This document shows, piece after piece, positions 53,710-61,760 of a stretch of 64,000 nt of DNA. The stretch is taken from the NCBI GenBank assembly GCA_937927685.1, contig CALBSC010000072.1, forward strand, positions 1 to 64,000, in the 5' to 3' direction. The DNA is from an uncultured Burkholderiales bacterium. GTDB taxonomy: Bacteria > Pseudomonadota > Gammaproteobacteria > Burkholderiales > Burkholderiaceae_C. Made by a program: the position numbers and the translations under genes. The stretch's first letter is position 1. Each line of letters starts with the position of its first letter. The notes below the pieces were generated by a model that was not told the origin of the DNA, made no database searches, and saw nothing but the letters and a program-made list of their open reading frames with translations.

Positions 53710-54156
53710 TCAGGGCTTGACGGTTTGAGCCGCTTTGGCGGCAGCGGCCTGGTCCAGCGCGTGCTGGGCTTCGGGGGGCATGTAGTTTTCGTCGTGCTTG
53801 GCCAGCACCTCGCTGGCCACGAAGAGGCCCTGCGCGTCGAGCTGGCCTTGCGCCACCACGCCCTTGCCCTCCTTGAAGAGGTCGGGCAAGAGGCCGCTGT
53901 AGCGGACCGGCGTTTCATGGATCGTGTCGGTGACCACGAACTCCACCACCACCTGGTCGCGCTTGACACTGCCTTCCTTGACCATGCCGCCGACCCGGAA
54001 CACGCGCCCCTTGGGCGCTTCCCCTTGTGCGATCTGCGTGGGCGAGAAGAAAAACACCAGGTTGCTCTGGAACGCATTGAGCACAAAGGCCGCCGTGGCG
54101 GCGAGCACGACAATGGCCGCAGCAATCAGCAAAAAGCGGCGGTGACGGGGTTTCAT
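53710..54156 (-). CDS. ccmE: Periplasmic heme chaperone CcmE
   Basis: Membrane-tethered OB-fold heme carrier of 148 residues. N-terminal helix (8-24), periplasmic domain with FRVGGMVKEGSV, and the heme-binding HxxxY: H121 and Y125 in LAKHDENYMPPE. The histidine forms the covalent heme bond. Overlaps ccmD by four bases. Confidence 0.96.
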   Translation of the reverse strand: MKPRHRRFLLIAAAIVVLAATAAFVLNAFQSNLVFFFSPTQIAQGEAPKGRVFRVGGMVKEGSVKRDQVVVEFVVTDTIHETPVRYSGLLPDLFKEGKGVVAQGQLDAQGLFVASEVLAKHDENYMPPEAQHALDQAAAAKAAQTVKP

Positions 54157-54368
54157 GAGAACTCCTTGTCGGGGGCTGCCGACGGCTGAGGCGCATCGCC
54201 GGCCTGCAGGTCACGCTCGCGTTGCACTGCGCGCACGGCGTCAACGCGTTGTCGACGCGCCTGCCAGACTTCGATGGCCATCAGCAGGGCGGTCATCGCA
54301 AAACTGCCCCACACATACACGGCGTAGCCGCCCATGGCCCAGAATTCGGCCCAGGAGGTCCATCTCAT
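54153..54368 (-). CDS. ccmD: Heme exporter protein CcmD
   Basis: Small (71 residues) single-helix inner-membrane protein of the CcmABCD complex, beginning MRWTSWAEFWAMGGYAVYVW. The helix spans about 14-33, then a charged tail (EVWQARRQRVDAVRAVQRER). Needed for release of holo-CcmE. The ATG overlaps the ccmC stop codon (ATGA) and its end overlaps ccmE, so a tightly coupled unit. The ORF in the same frame starts earlier but inside ccmC. Confidence 0.92.
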   Translation of the reverse strand: MRWTSWAEFWAMGGYAVYVWGSFAMTALLMAIEVWQARRQRVDAVRAVQRERDLQAGDAPQPSAAPDKEFS

Positions 54369-55108
54369 GCGGCACCTCCGGCCACTTCGGGCAGTTCGCG
54401 CACCCACTGGGCTTGCTGTTCGCGCTGCAGGATCAGGGAACGCACCCGGTACAGCACCAGCGCGATCGAATACAGCCAGAACGCCGCCGCCATCAGCAAC
54501 ATGGCCACCAGCATCAGCCGCGCCATGGAGGGTGCCTGCGTCATCGAGACCGAGGCCCCCTGGTGCAGGGTGTTCCACCACTTCACCGAGAAATAGATGA
54601 TGGGCACATTGAGGGCGCCCACGATGGCAATCAACGCGCCGGCGCGGTCTCCCCGGCGCGTGTCATCGATGGCCGAGGTCAGCGCGATGTAGCCCAGGTA
54701 GAGGAAAAACAGGATCAGTTCGGAGGTGAGGCGGGCATCCCACACCCACCACGTGCCCCACATCGGCTTGCCCCACAGGGCCCCGGTCCACAGCGACAGG
54801 AAAGCAAAAATGGCCCCGGTGGGCGCCAGTGCGCGGGTCATCATGCCAGACAGTCGGGTGTTGAACGTCAGGCCCAGCACACTCCAGAACGCCATGGCCA
54901 GGTAGATGATCATGGACATCCACGAGGCGGGCACATGCACGAAGATGATGCGGTACCCCTCGCCCTGCTGGGCATCGGTCGGGGCCACCGCCAGACCCAG
55001 CCACAAGCCGGCCAGGCCCAGCAGGGTCGCCAGCGCGGCCAGCCAGGGCCAGCAACGCCCGGCCAACCCGTAAAAGGGTTGGGGGGAGGCGTAATGAAAT
55101 AGGTTCAT
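54365..55108 (-). CDS. ccmC: Heme exporter permease CcmC
   Basis: Inner-membrane heme-handling protein (247 residues, six helices) that loads heme on CcmE. The WWD motif WGTWWVWDARLTSELILF is present with flanking histidines (YRIIFVHVPASWMS). It is separated from ccmB by an unusual 156-nt gap holding a palindrome, so it may have its own start of transcription. Confidence 0.96.
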   Translation of the reverse strand: MNLFHYASPQPFYGLAGRCWPWLAALATLLGLAGLWLGLAVAPTDAQQGEGYRIIFVHVPASWMSMIIYLAMAFWSVLGLTFNTRLSGMMTRALAPTGAIFAFLSLWTGALWGKPMWGTWWVWDARLTSELILFFLYLGYIALTSAIDDTRRGDRAGALIAIVGALNVPIIYFSVKWWNTLHQGASVSMTQAPSMARLMLVAMLLMAAAFWLYSIALVLYRVRSLILQREQQAQWVRELPEVAGGAA

Positions 55109-55221
55109 GGGATCGGGGCGGCCCTCAAGGAAATGAAGACCAATGGCAGTGATTTTAGGGAGGTCCCGAAGGACCTGAATGGACCAAGGTCAAGCGGCCC
55201 CCGGCCGGGTCAGCGTCTGCA

Positions 55222-55237
55222 CGTTCGGCGCCGAACG
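55222..55237. promoter_or_regulatory. Perfect 16-bp palindrome between ccmB and ccmC
   Basis: CGTTCGGCGCCGAACG is a perfect inverted repeat with no spacer, in the only long gap (156 nt) of the ccm operon. Could be an operator, attenuator hairpin or a DNA-modification/binding site; nothing else in the gap is recognisable. Confidence 0.45.
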
Positions 55238-55264
55238 CGCGGGCGCGCCGCGCCGACCGCCGGG

Positions 55265-55930
55265 TCATTCCAGCGCGATCCGCAAGGCCACGGCGCACGC
55301 CCATGGGCTGAGCGCCGCAGCAGGCAACAACAAGGCCATGAGGATGGAGACATGCGCCTCGATGCCCAGTCCCGCGATCTGCGACTCCACCGCCCCGGCC
55401 CCGAACACCAGCACCGGCACAAACAAGGGCAACACCAGCAGGGACAACAGCACGCCCCCCCCACGCACCCCCAGGGTGAGGGCCGCACCAATCGCACCGA
55501 TGAGTGACAACACGGGGGTGCCGATCAGGAGGGTCAGCATCAACACCCCCAGCGAATCCGCGGGCAGGTCAAATTGCAGTCCCAGCAGCGGGGCCAGCAG
55601 CACCAGGGGCAGTCCGCAGGTCAGCCAGTGCGCCAGGATCTTGGCTGCCACCAGCCAGGGCAGCCCCGCCGGCGACAAGGCCAGCTGCTCGAGCGTGCCA
55701 TCGCGGTGGTCCGATTCGAACAGGCGGCCCAGCGACAACATGCTGGCCAGCAAGGCCCCCACCCAGATCACCCCGGGCGCCACCTTGCGCAAGATGGCCA
55801 TGTCCGGGCCGATTGCCAGGGGAAACAAGGACGCCACCACCACGAAGAAAAACACCCCGGTCAGAACCTCGGCCTTGCGGCGCAGGGCCAACAGCACATC
55901 ACGGCGCAAGACGGCGATGAAGGCACTCAT
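55265..55930 (-). CDS. ccmB: Heme exporter permease CcmB
   Basis: Inner-membrane permease (221 residues, six helices) pairing with CcmA. Family motifs: FPLAIGPD near residue 46, APGVIWVGALLASMLSLGRLF and ESDHRDGTLEQLALSP. It overlaps ccmA by four bases; the ORF extending further upstream lies in ccmA. Confidence 0.95.
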   Translation of the reverse strand: MSAFIAVLRRDVLLALRRKAEVLTGVFFFVVVASLFPLAIGPDMAILRKVAPGVIWVGALLASMLSLGRLFESDHRDGTLEQLALSPAGLPWLVAAKILAHWLTCGLPLVLLAPLLGLQFDLPADSLGVLMLTLLIGTPVLSLIGAIGAALTLGVRGGGVLLSLLVLPLFVPVLVFGAGAVESQIAGLGIEAHVSILMALLLPAAALSPWACAVALRIALE

Positions 55931-56556
55931 GGCGAGCTCAGCCTGAGGTGATGGCCCGAGCCCCCCATGGGCACCGTCTGGTGGCTGGTGTAGAGCACCA
56001 GGCCGCCCTGGGCCACGTGCTGCCCCAGCAAGTCCACCAGGTGCGTGACCGCGCCAGGATCGAGTGCGACAAACGGCTCGTCCAGCAACCACAGCCGCGC
56101 GCGGGTGGTGAGCAAGCGCGCCAGCGCGGCCCGGCGCTTTTGTCCCTGCGACAGCACCCGCAGCGGCAGGTGCTCACGACCGCGCAACCCCAGCGCGGAC
56201 AGCCCTTGCCGGGCTCGCACCTCGTCCAGCGGTTCGTCCCTCACCGCCGCCTCGAACTGCAGGTTTTCGAGGGCACTCAGATCGTCCTTGAGCGAGAGGG
56301 TGTGGCCCAGGTAGAGCATGTCGGCGCGGTACCCCTCGGCACACTGGCGGATGGGCACACCTGACCAGCGTACCTCGCCGGCCGCTGCCGGCGACAAGCC
56401 ACCGACCATGCGCAGCAGGCTGGTTTTGCCCGCCCCGTTGTCACCCTGCAAGTGCATCCATTCGCCCGCACGCAGGCTGAAGCTGACTGGCCCAAACAAC
56501 GGCCTGCCGCCCCGTTCGCAGGCCAGGCCGTCCACGTCCAGGCGGGCCGCACTCAT
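55927..56556 (-). CDS. ccmA: Heme exporter ATP-binding protein CcmA
   Basis: ATPase (209 residues) of the CcmABCD complex; hydrolysis releases holo-CcmE. Walker A GDNGAGKTSLLRM, Q-loop YLGHTLSLKDDLSALENL, signature LSQGQKRRAALARL (typical CcmA form) and Walker B LWLLDEPFVALD. Overlaps the FemAB-like gene by four bases upstream. Confidence 0.96.
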   Translation of the reverse strand: MSAARLDVDGLACERGGRPLFGPVSFSLRAGEWMHLQGDNGAGKTSLLRMVGGLSPAAAGEVRWSGVPIRQCAEGYRADMLYLGHTLSLKDDLSALENLQFEAAVRDEPLDEVRARQGLSALGLRGREHLPLRVLSQGQKRRAALARLLTTRARLWLLDEPFVALDPGAVTHLVDLLGQHVAQGGLVLYTSHQTVPMGGSGHHLRLSSP

Positions 56557-57473
56557 AGGTAGGTTCCTGCCAGGGTCAACACGCGTCCCCCGGTGCCAAG
56601 CTTGAAGCGCGCGATGCCCGCACTGCGCTGGGTGTTGACCCCCCCCAGGTCCAGCAGGCGGACACCCCGCTGCTGCAAGGCCTCGATGGCTTGCCACAGC
56701 AGCAGGTTGTGTGCATTGAGTTGACGTCCCGTATCGTTGGACCAGCCCACCTGGTAGGTGGCTGCCGTGCCGTGCAGCAAAAACATCATGGCCGCCACCC
56801 GCTCGCCCGCGTGGTCCGCGCGCAAGGTCAGCACCGTCTGGGCCGCGGACTTGCGCGCCTGGATGTAGCGCTCGATGAAGCCCGACGGCAGTCCCGCCAC
56901 GCCGCGCTGCTCGCGCATCGTGTCCTCCTGCTCGAGCACCCAGCGAAATTGCGCCGGGTTGGCCCCCAGGCGCTGTACCGTGAGCCCGGCCGATTCAGCG
57001 GCCACCAGACGGTTGCGCCATTTGCCCTCGAATGCAGCACGCAACTGCTCGCGCGTCTGGCGCAGGTCCAGGATGACGGTGGAGTACCCGGTCATGACGC
57101 GTCGCCAGGGTGAGAGCCCCAGCGCATCGTCCACCCCCACTTCGGGGGTGAAAAACGCGAAGCGGGGCCGCAGCACAGGCAGGCCCGAGCGCAGTTGACG
57201 GTACACCTCGGCCTTGTCGGCCGCGGTGAGCGGCTCGGTCCAGACCGGCCCGCGGGAGCACAAGGCCACCGACACCATCCCCGCCAGGCGGCGACCGATG
57301 AATTGCGCCAGCGCGACCGTGCGCCCCTCGGCTTCCACACGCACCCGCACACAGGTGACCCCGATGGCCTTCATGCAACTGCCATAGGCCCAGTCCTGTT
57401 GCAAGGGGGCCGAGGCGGCGGCGTGGTGGCGGTCCCAATCGGCCGCGTCGAGGTCATCCCAGAACAGCTTCAT
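56553..57473 (-). CDS. FemAB/GNAT-like acyltransferase-fold protein at head of ccm operon
   Basis: A 306-residue protein of the FemX/FemAB (GNAT-duplicated) superfamily. It begins LFWDDLDAADWDRHH, like other bacterial FemX-like proteins, with PLQQDWAYGSCMKAIG in the first lobe and VGWSNDTGRQLNAHNLLLWQ near the end, where family members bind peptidyl-tRNA or acyl donors. Relatives transfer amino acids onto peptidoglycan precursors or acylate small molecules; the activity here is unknown. Its stop overlaps ccmA, so it is cotranscribed; its start faces the small membrane protein gene, 20 nt away. Confidence 0.88.
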   Translation of the reverse strand: MKLFWDDLDAADWDRHHAAASAPLQQDWAYGSCMKAIGVTCVRVRVEAEGRTVALAQFIGRRLAGMVSVALCSRGPVWTEPLTAADKAEVYRQLRSGLPVLRPRFAFFTPEVGVDDALGLSPWRRVMTGYSTVILDLRQTREQLRAAFEGKWRNRLVAAESAGLTVQRLGANPAQFRWVLEQEDTMREQRGVAGLPSGFIERYIQARKSAAQTVLTLRADHAGERVAAMMFLLHGTAATYQVGWSNDTGRQLNAHNLLLWQAIEALQQRGVRLLDLGGVNTQRSAGIARFKLGTGGRVLTLAGTYL

Positions 57474-57478
57474 CGTCC

Positions 57479-57484
57479 TAGAAT
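57479..57484 (+). promoter_or_regulatory. -10-like hexamer nine bases before the small membrane protein
   Basis: TAGAAT (five of six to consensus), nine bases, ATG at 57494, all within the 20-nt divergent gap. Supports the small ORF being transcribed, nearly leaderless. Confidence 0.35.
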
Positions 57485-57493
57485 GCCTTTGCT

Positions 57494-57706
57494 ATGAAAG
57501 CTGACACATCCTGGCTCACCCGCTGGCGCATGCCCCCCCCCGAAGAGGTCATGGGGCATCGCATCGAGGAGCCGCGACTGACCGGCGCGGCCTGGTTGTG
57601 GGGCATGTTGTATGTGGGCGGGCCCGTCCTGTTGCTGGGCATGGCCGTGGACGGCGTGATCCAGGCCATCACCGGACAGTGCACCGGCGTCTGGTGCTGG
57701 TTCTGA
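57494..57706 (+). CDS. Small membrane protein, unknown function
   Basis: A 70-residue protein with one strong hydrophobic segment (about 31-60: AAWLWGMLYVGGPVLLLGMA) after a charged N-terminus (MKADTSWLTRWRMPPPEEV), ending ITGQCTGVWCWF with two cysteines. No family recognised. Evidence for reality is the single clean ORF, the hydrophobic helix and a -10-like hexamer just ahead; an overlapping antisense ORF of 83 codons is considered a shadow. Fills the gap between the ccm unit and the LON-domain gene. Confidence 0.62.
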   Translation: MKADTSWLTRWRMPPPEEVMGHRIEEPRLTGAAWLWGMLYVGGPVLLLGMAVDGVIQAITGQCTGVWCWF

Positions 57707-57741
57707 GTGGTGGTGAGTCGCCCCGTCATCGTGGGGATATC

Positions 57742-58386
57742 TTACCCGCCGTCGATGCCTGACACGTCACCGCCCGGATCATCCTGCGCCGAGGCCTTCA
57801 CCACCTGCGCCACGAGTTCCAGGCGCTTGAGGGGGTCGTCGGTGGACAGCAAGTGCTCCTTGAACGGGACGGCCAGCGGCAAGAGTTCGGCCCACCGGTT
57901 CGCCACCCATCCGGCCTCGTCCAGCCGATAAGGCGCTGCCAGGGGCAGCATGGCCTCCATGCCCCGACGCTGCGCGTCGGCAATCAATTGCCCCAGCCGA
58001 TCCGCCAAGGGTTGACACACCGGGGGAATGGCTGCCACCGGATCCGGTTCAGACAACTTTGCCTGACCGCGCCAGCGCCCATAAGCGCCGCGTTCGGATT
58101 GCAGGAGCTGAAAGCGCTGACCACCCCGACACGTCACCCGCAACAAGGCAGGCTGTAGCTGTTCGACGGCTTCCAGGTGGGCCAGACAGCCCCAGGTGCT
58201 GGGGTTCTCCATCACGCCCGCCTGCTGGACTTCGCGGCCCTGGTGCAGCATCACCACACCGAAGGGCCGCCCCTCACGCTGGCACTGCTTGATGAGGTCG
58301 AGGTAACGCACCTCGAAGATCTGCAAGACCAGCCGGCCGTCCGGAAAGAGACCGTTGGAGAGGGGGAACAGCTCGAGTTCAGTCAG
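57742..58386 (-). CDS. LON N-terminal-substrate-domain-like protein
   Basis: A protein of about 214 residues made of a LON substrate-binding domain without the ATPase/protease, as in many bacterial ClpXP/Lon-independent homologues. The core ELFPLSNGLFPDGRLVLQIFEVRY is at the N-terminus in parts; QIFEVRYLDL is diagnostic. A normal ORF search places the start at TTG 58326, which removes the conserved ELFPL strand. I put it at CTG 58386, six bases after GGAG, restoring the domain. It would then overlap the upstream Bug gene by eight bases. Function unknown, protein quality control inferred. Confidence 0.82.
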   Translation of the reverse strand: MTELELFPLSNGLFPDGRLVLQIFEVRYLDLIKQCQREGRPFGVVMLHQGREVQQAGVMENPSTWGCLAHLEAVEQLQPALLRVTCRGGQRFQLLQSERGAYGRWRGQAKLSEPDPVAAIPPVCQPLADRLGQLIADAQRRGMEAMLPLAAPYRLDEAGWVANRWAELLPLAVPFKEHLLSTDDPLKRLELVAQVVKASAQDDPGGDVSGIDGG

Positions 58387-59353
58387 CTTTGGCTCCGGAG
58401 GCCTTGACGATGGGGCCCCAGCGGTTCACCTCGGCACGTTGCATCTCGCCCATGTGATCGGGGCTGCTGCCGATGATGTTGTAGCCCAGTTCGGTCATGC
58501 GCTTGACGTACTCCGGCGCCTTGGTGCCCTTGACCGCTTCGGCATTGAGCTTGGCGATGATTTCGCGCGGGGTGCCGGCCGGCACCGCCAGCCCGAACCA
58601 CACGCCCGACTCATAGCCGGCTACGCCGGCCTCGGCGATGGTGGGCAGCTCGGGCAACAACGCGTCACGCTTGGCGCCGGTGGTGGCCAGGGCGCGCAGC
58701 TTGCCGGACTTGATGTGCGGCAGCGCAGAGGGGATGTTGTCCAGCATGATCATGACCTGTCCGCCCATGAGGTCGGTCAGGGCCGGCGCGCTGCCTTTGT
58801 AGGGGATGTGCGTCATGTTGATGCCGGCGAGGTGCTTCAGCATCTCGCCGGACATGTGGATGCTGGTGCCGCTGCCACTGGAAGCGTAGGTGACCGCCCC
58901 CGGCTGGGCCTTGGCCATGGCGACCAGCTCCTGCACCGAGTTGGCCTTGACCGAGGGGTGCACGACCAGCACGTTGTTGAGCGAGACCAGGGCTGACACC
59001 GGGGCGAGGTCCTTCAAGGGATCGAACGGCATCTTGGCGTACAGGAACGGGTTGATGGCCGCAATACCGCTGGTGGTCATGAAGAGGGTGTAGCCGTCAG
59101 GGGCGGAACGCACCGTTTCAGCGCCACCGATGTTGCCGCCGGCACCCGGCTTGTTGTCCACGGTCACCGGTTGGCCCAGGTTCTTGGACAACTCGGCCGC
59201 GATGGCTCGCGAGGCGATGTCCACCGCCCCGCCCGGCGGGAAGGGGCAGATCAGGCGAATGGGCTTGCTGGGAAAGGATTGCGCGTGCGCCGCGAGCGTG
59301 AGCCCCAAGGCAGCCGTCAGCACCAGTAAACGGGATTTCAAACGAGACAACAT
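58379..59353 (-). CDS. Bug/TctC-family periplasmic solute-binding protein (orphan 4)
   Basis: A 324-residue binding protein with signal peptide (MLSRLKSRLLVLTAALGLTL, cleavage after AHA) and family blocks SFPSKPIRLICPFPPGGAVD, DNKPGAGGNIGGAE and HIPYKGSAPALTDLMGGQV. AGGAAGG precedes the ATG. Its stop overlaps the probable start of the LON-domain gene, so the two are coupled. No TctA/B genes nearby. Ligand unknown. Confidence 0.95.
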   Translation of the reverse strand: MLSRLKSRLLVLTAALGLTLAAHAQSFPSKPIRLICPFPPGGAVDIASRAIAAELSKNLGQPVTVDNKPGAGGNIGGAETVRSAPDGYTLFMTTSGIAAINPFLYAKMPFDPLKDLAPVSALVSLNNVLVVHPSVKANSVQELVAMAKAQPGAVTYASSGSGTSIHMSGEMLKHLAGINMTHIPYKGSAPALTDLMGGQVMIMLDNIPSALPHIKSGKLRALATTGAKRDALLPELPTIAEAGVAGYESGVWFGLAVPAGTPREIIAKLNAEAVKGTKAPEYVKRMTELGYNIIGSSPDHMGEMQRAEVNRWGPIVKASGAKAD

Positions 59354-59488
59354 GGTCGGTACCTTCCTGTGAAGAATCTTGGTGCGGATCCTAACCCCGA
59401 AAGGTCCCCCGGCGCACATTCCTGGCTCGGCACAGGGGAATACCTGTGCCACCGGGCCGGTCGACCGGCCCGGCAGCGCACCGCAGCG

Positions 59489-60379
59489 TCAGGCAAAAAA
59501 TCCCTGGAACCCGTCGACCGGCTCGAAGCGGCGGTTGACAAAGCGCAGCCGGGTGGGCCCGCGCATCGCCCGCTGGGATTGCGAGTGCTTGGGATCGCCG
59601 GGGTAGCAAATGGTGCGCACGCCGTTGTCGTCAAACGGCTCGGGCTGAATGGTGGCGGGCGCGCGCTGACGGGTGTCGTCCAGCACGGCTTGCACGGTGT
59701 CATGGCGCAGCAGTTGCACCAGGCTCATGATCTGGGGCGGCGCGAGTTCAATGCGGTGCTCCCAGTAGTCTTCCAGGGCCTGGCGCGGGTGCAGCCAGGT
59801 GCTGTGGGTGGTTTCGACGTTGTCGTGCACCGCGTCCTGGCCCGACGGCACAGCGGCGACGAAAAAACGGGTATCGAAGCGCTGGGTCGAGACCGAGGCC
59901 ATCTTGGGCGTGATCCAGCGTGACCAGGGCACCAGAAAACGGGTGGTGAGTTGCAGCGACAGATCGCGCAGCACGTCCGCAAAGCTGGCCCCGGCACGCA
60001 AACGCTCGCCCGCATGCACCGCATCGGGCGCTTGTCCACCGGGGCCATGGGCAAACAGGATGCCCGACTCTTCAAACGCCTCGCGCAAGGCCGCCACATA
60101 CAGGCCACAGGCACGGGCGGCGTCCAGTCCGGGTTCGGCCAGCTGGCGGTGCAACAGATCGCGGGGCTGATCGAGGTGACGCTCGGGGTCGAGTTCGGCG
60201 TCCGCCGCGTCGAGCTTGCCACCCGGGAACACATAGGCACCGCCCAGCACGGCCGAGTTGCTGTGGCGCTGCAGCATGAAAATTTCCAGCCCGCCAGTGC
60301 CGTCGCGCAGCATCAGCACGGAGGCTGCATCACGAGGAGGTGTCTTGATTTCCTGATGGTTGAGTTCCATGCGGGGCAT
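59489..60379 (-). CDS. NUDT19-like Nudix hydrolase
   Basis: A 296-residue Nudix protein. Its Nudix box is split by an insert: FPGGKLDAADAELD starts it and ALREAFEESGILFA carries the REAFEE catalytic helix, a feature of the NUDT19 (acyl-CoA diphosphatase) branch. Substrate could be CoA esters. The start is ATG 60379 (MPRMELNHQ) just after TACTAT (60394-60399); a second ATG is at 60370. Upstream is an MFS transporter gene. Confidence 0.9.
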   Translation of the reverse strand: MPRMELNHQEIKTPPRDAASVLMLRDGTGGLEIFMLQRHSNSAVLGGAYVFPGGKLDAADAELDPERHLDQPRDLLHRQLAEPGLDAARACGLYVAALREAFEESGILFAHGPGGQAPDAVHAGERLRAGASFADVLRDLSLQLTTRFLVPWSRWITPKMASVSTQRFDTRFFVAAVPSGQDAVHDNVETTHSTWLHPRQALEDYWEHRIELAPPQIMSLVQLLRHDTVQAVLDDTRQRAPATIQPEPFDDNGVRTICYPGDPKHSQSQRAMRGPTRLRFVNRRFEPVDGFQGFFA

Positions 60380-60393
60380 TGTGCCCGCAGTCG

Positions 60394-60399
60394 ATAGTA
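60394..60399 (-). promoter_or_regulatory. -10-like hexamer ahead of the NUDT19-like gene
   Basis: TACTAT on the minus strand, about 14 bases before ATG 60379. Within a 157-nt gap that otherwise holds nothing recognisable. Confidence 0.35.
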
Positions 60400-60536
60400 G
60401 CGATCGACACCTCGATGACACATGGCGGCCCCGACGATGGGCCGTTGGACCGCCTCGATCCGCACCCGACGTGGCCGGTACACCCGCACTGGCGCAGGCA
60501 ACTGGCCGGTACGCCTGTCCTGGCGCTGACGCTGGC

Positions 60537-61715
60537 TCACGCCTCCTGGCGCGAGGCTCGCATCTGCTCTTCCCCGGGCAGGCCCAGGACGCAGCAGGCC
60601 CCGATGACGGCAATGAGCGAGAGCGACAACATCAGCGTGGTGAAACCGGACTGCTTGACCACCGGCCCCAGCATGTACACCGCCAGCGAACTGAAACCAA
60701 ACGAAATGGCGATGCGCGTGCCGCTGACCCGCGAGCGCATCGAATCATCGATGTAGCGCACCACCATGGCGTCGTTGAACGGGATGGCCGCAAACACCGC
60801 CACCATGTAGACGATGGCCGAGGCATACCAGACCCAGCCGGTGGTACCCGACGACAGGTAAAACACCACCCCTTGCAAGGCCAGGATGCCGAAAAAGAGC
60901 GGCTTGATCGGCACGGTGTCGATGAGTCGTCCCACGATCACCTGCGCAAACGAGGCCACAGCGTAGACCCCGGCCAACAACAGACCGAGCATGACGGGTT
61001 CGTTCACCAGACCATCCAGCCGCTCGGCCAGCAACTGCGCGTTACCGTTGGTGGTGAAGTTGAACAGCAGGCTGCTGCTGATGGCGGTGGCGATCATCAC
61101 CACCAGGGTGCGCAACGCCAGCCAGCGCGGCAGGTGCACACCCGAGGCTTTCTTGCGCGCGGGCGGGGCGGACTCGGTGGGTGCATGGCGGGCGAACAGC
61201 CAGCCGCACACGAGAGAGGCCACGCCCGGCACCACAAAGGCCAGTCGCCAGCCCCCCCACTGCACCAGGATGCCGGTGAGCAAGGCTGCCACCGCGATGC
61301 CCATGTTGCCGGCCAGTCCGTTGATGCCGATGGTCAGGCCCGGCGTGCGGGAGCCCTGCACCAGCAGCGGAATTCCGACCGGGTGGTAGATGGACGAGAC
61401 GGCGCCCAGCACGGTGAGCGCCATGGCCATTTGCCAGGGGCCCTGGGTCAGCGAGACGAGCAAGGCCGCCACACCCATGCCGTAAAAGAACACCAGCATC
61501 ATGCGCCGACGCCCCCACTGGTCGCCCAAGCGGCCGGCCGGAATGGACCCCAGCCCGAACATCAGGAAGGCGCCCACGGTGAAGGGCATCATGTCCTCCC
61601 AGCGCTCGACCTGGAAGTCGTGGGCAATGGCCCCGACCGCCGTGGCAAAAATCAGCAGGAACAGGTGATCCAGGCCGTGGCCGATGTTGAGAAGAAGCGA
61701 GGCAATTCTGGGCAT
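60537..61715 (-). CDS. MFS transporter
   Basis: Inner-membrane secondary transporter of 392 residues, about twelve helices. The MFS loop motif is GRLGDQWGRRRMM after helix 2; HGLDHLFLLIFATAVGAI is the first helix. The N-terminal charge pattern and lack of a substrate-specific motif leave the cargo open. Begins six bases after TATGAT. Not linked by overlap to its neighbours. Confidence 0.93.
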   Translation of the reverse strand: MPRIASLLLNIGHGLDHLFLLIFATAVGAIAHDFQVERWEDMMPFTVGAFLMFGLGSIPAGRLGDQWGRRRMMLVFFYGMGVAALLVSLTQGPWQMAMALTVLGAVSSIYHPVGIPLLVQGSRTPGLTIGINGLAGNMGIAVAALLTGILVQWGGWRLAFVVPGVASLVCGWLFARHAPTESAPPARKKASGVHLPRWLALRTLVVMIATAISSSLLFNFTTNGNAQLLAERLDGLVNEPVMLGLLLAGVYAVASFAQVIVGRLIDTVPIKPLFFGILALQGVVFYLSSGTTGWVWYASAIVYMVAVFAAIPFNDAMVVRYIDDSMRSRVSGTRIAISFGFSSLAVYMLGPVVKQSGFTTLMLSLSLIAVIGACCVLGLPGEEQMRASRQEA

Positions 61716-61721
61716 GGGCCA

Positions 61722-61727
61722 ATCATA
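61722..61727 (-). promoter_or_regulatory. -10-like hexamer six bases before the MFS start
   Basis: TATGAT (five of six to consensus) on the minus strand, six bases, then ATG at 61715; no Shine-Dalgarno. Leaderless candidate. Confidence 0.4.
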
Positions 61728-61760
61728 GGACAGCCCTGCCTCCTGCGCTGAGCCGCAGGC

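Noticed and set aside
51458..53728. 756-codon open frame antisense to ccmF and ccmG
   Set aside because: Composition (Gln/His/Arg-rich) is that of a shadow frame; ccmF has all family motifs.
57478..57729. 83-codon ORF opposite the small membrane protein
   Set aside because: No hydrophobic or domain pattern; the plus-strand ORF has a clear membrane helix and a start signal.
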